From: Schistocephalus solidus
Lineage: Eukaryota > Platyhelminthes > Cestoda > Diphyllobothriidea > Diphyllobothriidae
Direction of reading: 5' to 3'
NCBI GenBank assembly: GCA_017591395.1
Contig: WEDG01001312.1
Coordinates: forward strand, 372,001 to 436,000
Length of the DNA stretch: 64,000 bases
The notes under the pieces are model-generated. The model did no database searches and was not told the origin of the DNA. It saw nothing but the letters and a program-made list of their open reading frames with translations. Shown piece after piece: positions 60,428 through 64,000 of the stretch. Numbering within the stretch: position 1 is the stretch's first letter; every line of letters begins with the position of its first letter. The translations under genes and the position numbers were made by a program.

Positions 60428-61983
60428 ATGGCAGTTCGACCATCGATTTCGATGAGGTCCACCGTATGCTCCACACCAGGTGGTGCAGGGACGGTTACTT
60501 GCGCGTGAATTAGTTTTAAGTGATAGTAGCCTTGCGCTGCAGCTACCGCACTCTCTCCTCCTCCCCCACATGAGCCCGGTGTCAAGACAGAGTCAAGAAG
60601 ACCGGAGATGGGAGAGGGCGCAGGTGGCTGGCGCGGCCGGAGCCGCCCCTCGGCGTACGACCACACCTGGCTCGGATCCCACGGAGTGGGAGTGCCATAA
60701 AGGTCACATTAAGAAGGAGCCATTGCAACCTGACTCTCAGTCCAGAGTCAGCCACTCCACACAAAACACACATTGGGCTGACCACGCGGTCCGAGTTATC
60801 CCGTCAGTTGGCAACCTTCCAAGCCACGGCTTTTAGCGCACCGTGATAGTTTCAAGCGCGTCAGCTTGTTTATAGTGAGGAAAATACGCTGAGCTCTCGA
60901 CCTCACTCTCTCCCCCACCCCCACCATCAGACCACTGTCCGAGCCGGTCAGTTGTCTGATGCGGAAGCAGGCGCAGCTGCTGGTGACCTCATCTACGTGT
61001 ACTACGTACACGACCTGGCCCCCCAAACACAAGCACCAGGATTTCACACAACAGGGGGTTGAACGGCTTACATCTCACATGTGTGAGATAGCCAGAGGCC
61101 ACGTTAAGAAGGAGCCATCGCAGCCTGACTCTCAGACCACCAGTCAGCCACTCCACACAACACACATTGGACTAACTGCGAGGTCTAAGTGTAATTGTCA
61201 GTTGGCAACCTTCCAACCGCAGCGGTTAACGTTACCGCACACTCTTCTCATCCCCACACCTGAGCCCGGACTAACGACACAGGCAAGAAGAACGAAGATG
61301 AGAGAGGGCGCAGGTGGCTGGCGCGGCCGGAGCCGCCCCTGGGTGAACCACCACACCTGGCTCGGATCCCACAGAGTGGGAGTGCCATAAAGACCACATT
61401 AAGAAGGAGCCATTGCAGCCTAACTCTCAGTCCGCCAGTCAGCCACTCCACACAAAACACACATTGGGCTGACCACGCAGTTTGAGTTATCCCATCAGTT
61501 GGCAACCTTCCAAGCCACGGCTTGTAGCGCATCGTGATAGTTTCAAGCGCGTCAGATTGTTTATAGTGAGGAACATGCGCTGAGCTGTCGACCTCACTCT
61601 CTCCCCCACCCCCACCACCAGACACTGTCCGAGCCGGTCAGTTGCCTGATGTGGGAGTGGGCGCATTGGCTGACGGATCGGCGTACCCGTCTTCGCGCGC
61701 CACAGCACGGCCTGGCCCCCATAAGGCACACACCAGGATTCACTAACTAAGGGGATATGGAGCAGCCATCGCCGTCTGACTCCCAGTCCACTAGTCAGTC
61801 ACTCGACACACACAGCACATACACTGAGCCGACGGCGTGGTCTGGTGGAAACGTCAAATTGACAGATTTCCCAGCCGGGGTTTCTAGGAAACCGTAATAT
61901 ACTCTGGTAAATGGTGATTGTGAGGGTGTTGTCGATGTATTGGTGTAGGTAGTATGCGCTGATGTAGCTTAGCCTCCGTTGGT
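60428..61983 (-). repeat. Expanded 3' UTR of zinc-finger LINE copy 3
   Basis: Contains repeated partial copies of the block that copies 1 and 2 carry once: at about 60540-60960, a shorter piece at about 61085-61225, and 61237-61660. Each has the gagcccgg..gcgcaggtggctggcgcgg or aagaaggagccat..cagcc signature. The result is about 1.55 kb versus about 0.86 kb in copy 2. The terminal 240 bp contains an open minus-strand frame of about 81 codons, also present in the other copies. Confidence 0.75.
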
Positions 61984-63981
61984 TTACCGGAGGTTGTCAT
62001 GGAGGCGCATGTGTCCTAATAGGCCCACGCGGTGTGTAAATGTGCGGGAGCAGTAAGGGCAGTGAAGGCGGGCGCGTCGACTGTATGTTGGAGCCCCAGG
62101 CACTGGTTCATCAGCCTCCGTGCGATGGATTCGCAGGTAATTGACCAGGCCAATGCGTGAGTTGAAGTTGCGGGCGGAGTGTGGGCAGGAGAAATCGGTA
62201 GAGGCTGGGGCGATGTCATTCATGGTAGTGAGGGAGTCAGGGGCGCTAATAATGGCAGGAGCGGAGGGTGTGCATGGTGTATCGGTGTTGTCGGCATTGT
62301 GGTGAATTCCGCTGTCATGGATGCGCATGTGACCGAATAGGCCCATGCGATGAGTAAATGCGCGAGGACAGTGAGGGCAGTGGAGGCGACGATCTCTGCT
62401 GTGTGATGGTGCTCCAGGCACTGGCTCACCGGTCTCTATACGATGTATTTGCAAGTGACAGACCAGGCCGATGCGTGAGGTGAATGTGCGGTCGCATTGA
62501 GTACAGCTTAGAAGAGATTCCCCATCGCTGATGGTGGTGGTGGTGGTGGAGGTAGTGAAGGCGAAGGCGGTGGTGGTTGCGGTGGTGGGGGTAACAGGCG
62601 ATGAGTAGATGGATGTGGTCTCTATGATGGTGGAAGTAATGGAATTGATGCCAGGAGTGAGGGTGGTGGAGTCAGAATGAGGGTTGGCAGAATTTGACGT
62701 AGAAATTGGAATTGTTGGATTGTTGGTGCATTGCGTCCGAAGATGTTTAACCAGGCTGATTCGCGCGCGGAAGATGCGTTGACAGCGCGGGCATTTTCGC
62801 AGGGCCTGGGCATTGGTGGTGTTGGTCCGGGGCACTGGTGACTTTCGTGCTGCTCTTTTGGCCTTGGCGGCGGCGATCCGGTTGGCCTCATAGATTGCTG
62901 AACCAGTCTTCACTGATCTTCTCCATGCCGGTCTATCCTGGGCGAGGTCCTCACAGGTCGCCGAGTTGATTTGCAGTTGCTTCAGCGATTTCTTCAAAGT
63001 GTCCTTGTAGCGTTGTTTTTGACCTCCCTGCCGGCGAGAACCCGTAGTGACATCTCCGTAGAAAAGTCGTTTGGGTAGTCGCTCGTCGTCCATTTTTATC
63101 AGGTGGCCACTCCATCGCAGTTGCACTTGCCTCAGCAAGGCATGAATGCGGAGGATTCCGGTCCGCTCCAGGACTTCCGTGTCTGGGATCCGGTCTTGCC
63201 ATCTCAGTTTCAGTATTCTGCGGAGGCAGCTGAGATGAAAGTGATTCAGCTTCCTGGCTTGTTTCGAATAGACGGTCCAGGTTTCCGCTCCGTAAAGGAG
63301 TGTCGTCAAGACGACGGCCTTGTACATCTTAAGTTTGGTGTTCAGGTGAATACCGTGGCGGTTCCACACGGAGGCCTGCAGCCGGCCGAAGGCCTGACTA
63401 GCTTTGGAGATCCGTTGGACAACCTCGTCATCGATTCTCGTGTTGCGCGACATCGTGCTTCCTAGATAAGCGAAGGTTTCTACGTTTTTGAGTTGAGCAC
63501 CGTTGACATTGATTCGAGGAACATTGTATTCCACGCTGGGTGGCGGCTGGTGCATGACAACCGTTTTGGCTGTACTGATTGTTAATCCAAAATCGGCGCA
63601 GCCTTCGGCGAAGATGTCCATGCTCCTTTGCATGTCCTCCTCCGTCACGGTGTTAAGGGCGCAGTCGTCCGCGAAGAGCAAGTCATGGACTGTAGTCATA
63701 GACACGCGCGTTGGAGCCTGCATACGCCGACTGTTGAGAAGGTGCCCGTCAGTTCTGTAAGCGATGCGGATACCAGGCTGTTAATCACGGTAGGCGTCCA
63801 TCAGCATAGCCGAGAACATGAGACTGAAGAGGGTGGGGGCCAGTACGCAGCCCTGCTTCACTCCGTTGGTCACTGCGAATGCTTCGGATACCGTCCCGTT
63901 GTCAGTGACGCGCGCCGTCATCCCGTCAGGAAGCTGACGCACCATGTGCGTGAACCGCTCAGGACAACCAAATTTCTGCAT
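61984..63981 (-). pseudogene. Reverse transcriptase with C-terminal C2H2 finger array, one in-frame stop
   Basis: One reading frame spans 63981-61984, broken only by TAA at 63781-63783. Before the stop: VTNGVKQGCVLAPTLFSLMF (RT palm). After it, counting from the Met at 63723: [11 protein letters not shown] (catalytic Asp pair, residues 19-20), [43 protein letters not shown] and [20 protein letters not shown] up to about residue 222. Then a Lys/Arg-rich hinge and fingers at about 311-332 (C2HC), 407-427, 449-469, 513-533 (degenerate: Ser for the second Cys, Tyr for a His) and 555-575, with Ser/Thr/Pro-rich spacers; it ends LHDNLR. The polymerase would copy its RNA at the nicked target; the fingers may bind nucleic acid (inference). 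Apart from the stop and the broken finger it looks young. Confidence 0.88.
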
Positions 63982-64000
63982 GACTTTCCACAGTCCGTCA

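Larger units (their letters stand above)
60428..64000 (-). mobile_element. Zinc-finger LINE, best-preserved copy 3 (runs off the window)
   Basis: A minus-strand non-LTR retrotransposon. The window holds the RT palm, thumb and post-RT region, five C-terminal zinc fingers and a 1.55-kb 3' UTR. The 5' part (endonuclease and RT fingers) lies beyond base 64000. The 3' terminus at 60428 coincides with the ends of copies 1 and 2. The clade cannot be settled by eye; an APE-endonuclease LINE is supported by the related endonuclease at 34254-35183. Confidence 0.88.

Overview
This window looks like nuclear DNA of a parasitic flatworm, most likely a diphyllobothriidean tapeworm (the Spirometra / Dibothriocephalus / Schistocephalus group). 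That is an inference from the repeat families: jockey/CR1-like LINEs, an APE-endonuclease LINE whose reverse transcriptase ends in C2H2 zinc fingers, Penelope-like elements, a Ty3/gypsy element and a tRNA-Arg-like SINE. Large introns, low gene density and GT..AG exons agree with it. Nothing bacterial is present: no operons, CRISPR arrays or rRNA.

Layout. 1-3.9 kb: no recognisable gene. 3.9-11.5 kb: a decayed Ty3/gypsy element on the minus strand between two ~167-bp direct repeats read as LTRs; a frameshifted Kelch-repeat fragment lies inside it on the opposite strand. 11.8-23 kb: four CR1/jockey-like LINE remnants (C-terminus on minus, two in tandem on plus, one on minus meeting the second tail to tail); the second plus copy is split by a 1.27-kb AT-rich insertion. 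23-33.5 kb: 3' ends of two copies of the zinc-finger LINE, two Penelope-like fragments, another CR1-like remnant and a SINE piece. 33.5-36.8 kb: one exon of a DYRK-type kinase with altered active-site residues, abutting a truncated LINE; an open endonuclease domain cut off from its reverse transcriptase; and a three-unit SINE array. 39.4-45.5 kb: the one convincing host gene, a synaptotagmin on the minus strand with three identified coding exons; its introns hold a Penelope-like fragment and two head-opposed mariner fragments. 45.6-46.1 and 53.0-53.3 kb: two opposite-oriented copies of a foldback element with a degenerate telomere-like core. 48.2-60.4 kb: mostly AT-rich, without recognisable genes. 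60.4 kb to the end: the best-preserved zinc-finger LINE, open from the reverse transcriptase to five C-terminal fingers except for one stop codon, followed by an expanded 3' UTR.

Overall this is one host neuronal/secretory gene and one kinase exon embedded in a graveyard of nested retroelements. The most unusual items are the zinc-finger LINE family, the mutated kinase exon, the multimeric SINE and the foldback family. All family names come from motif reading by eye; no database search was run.
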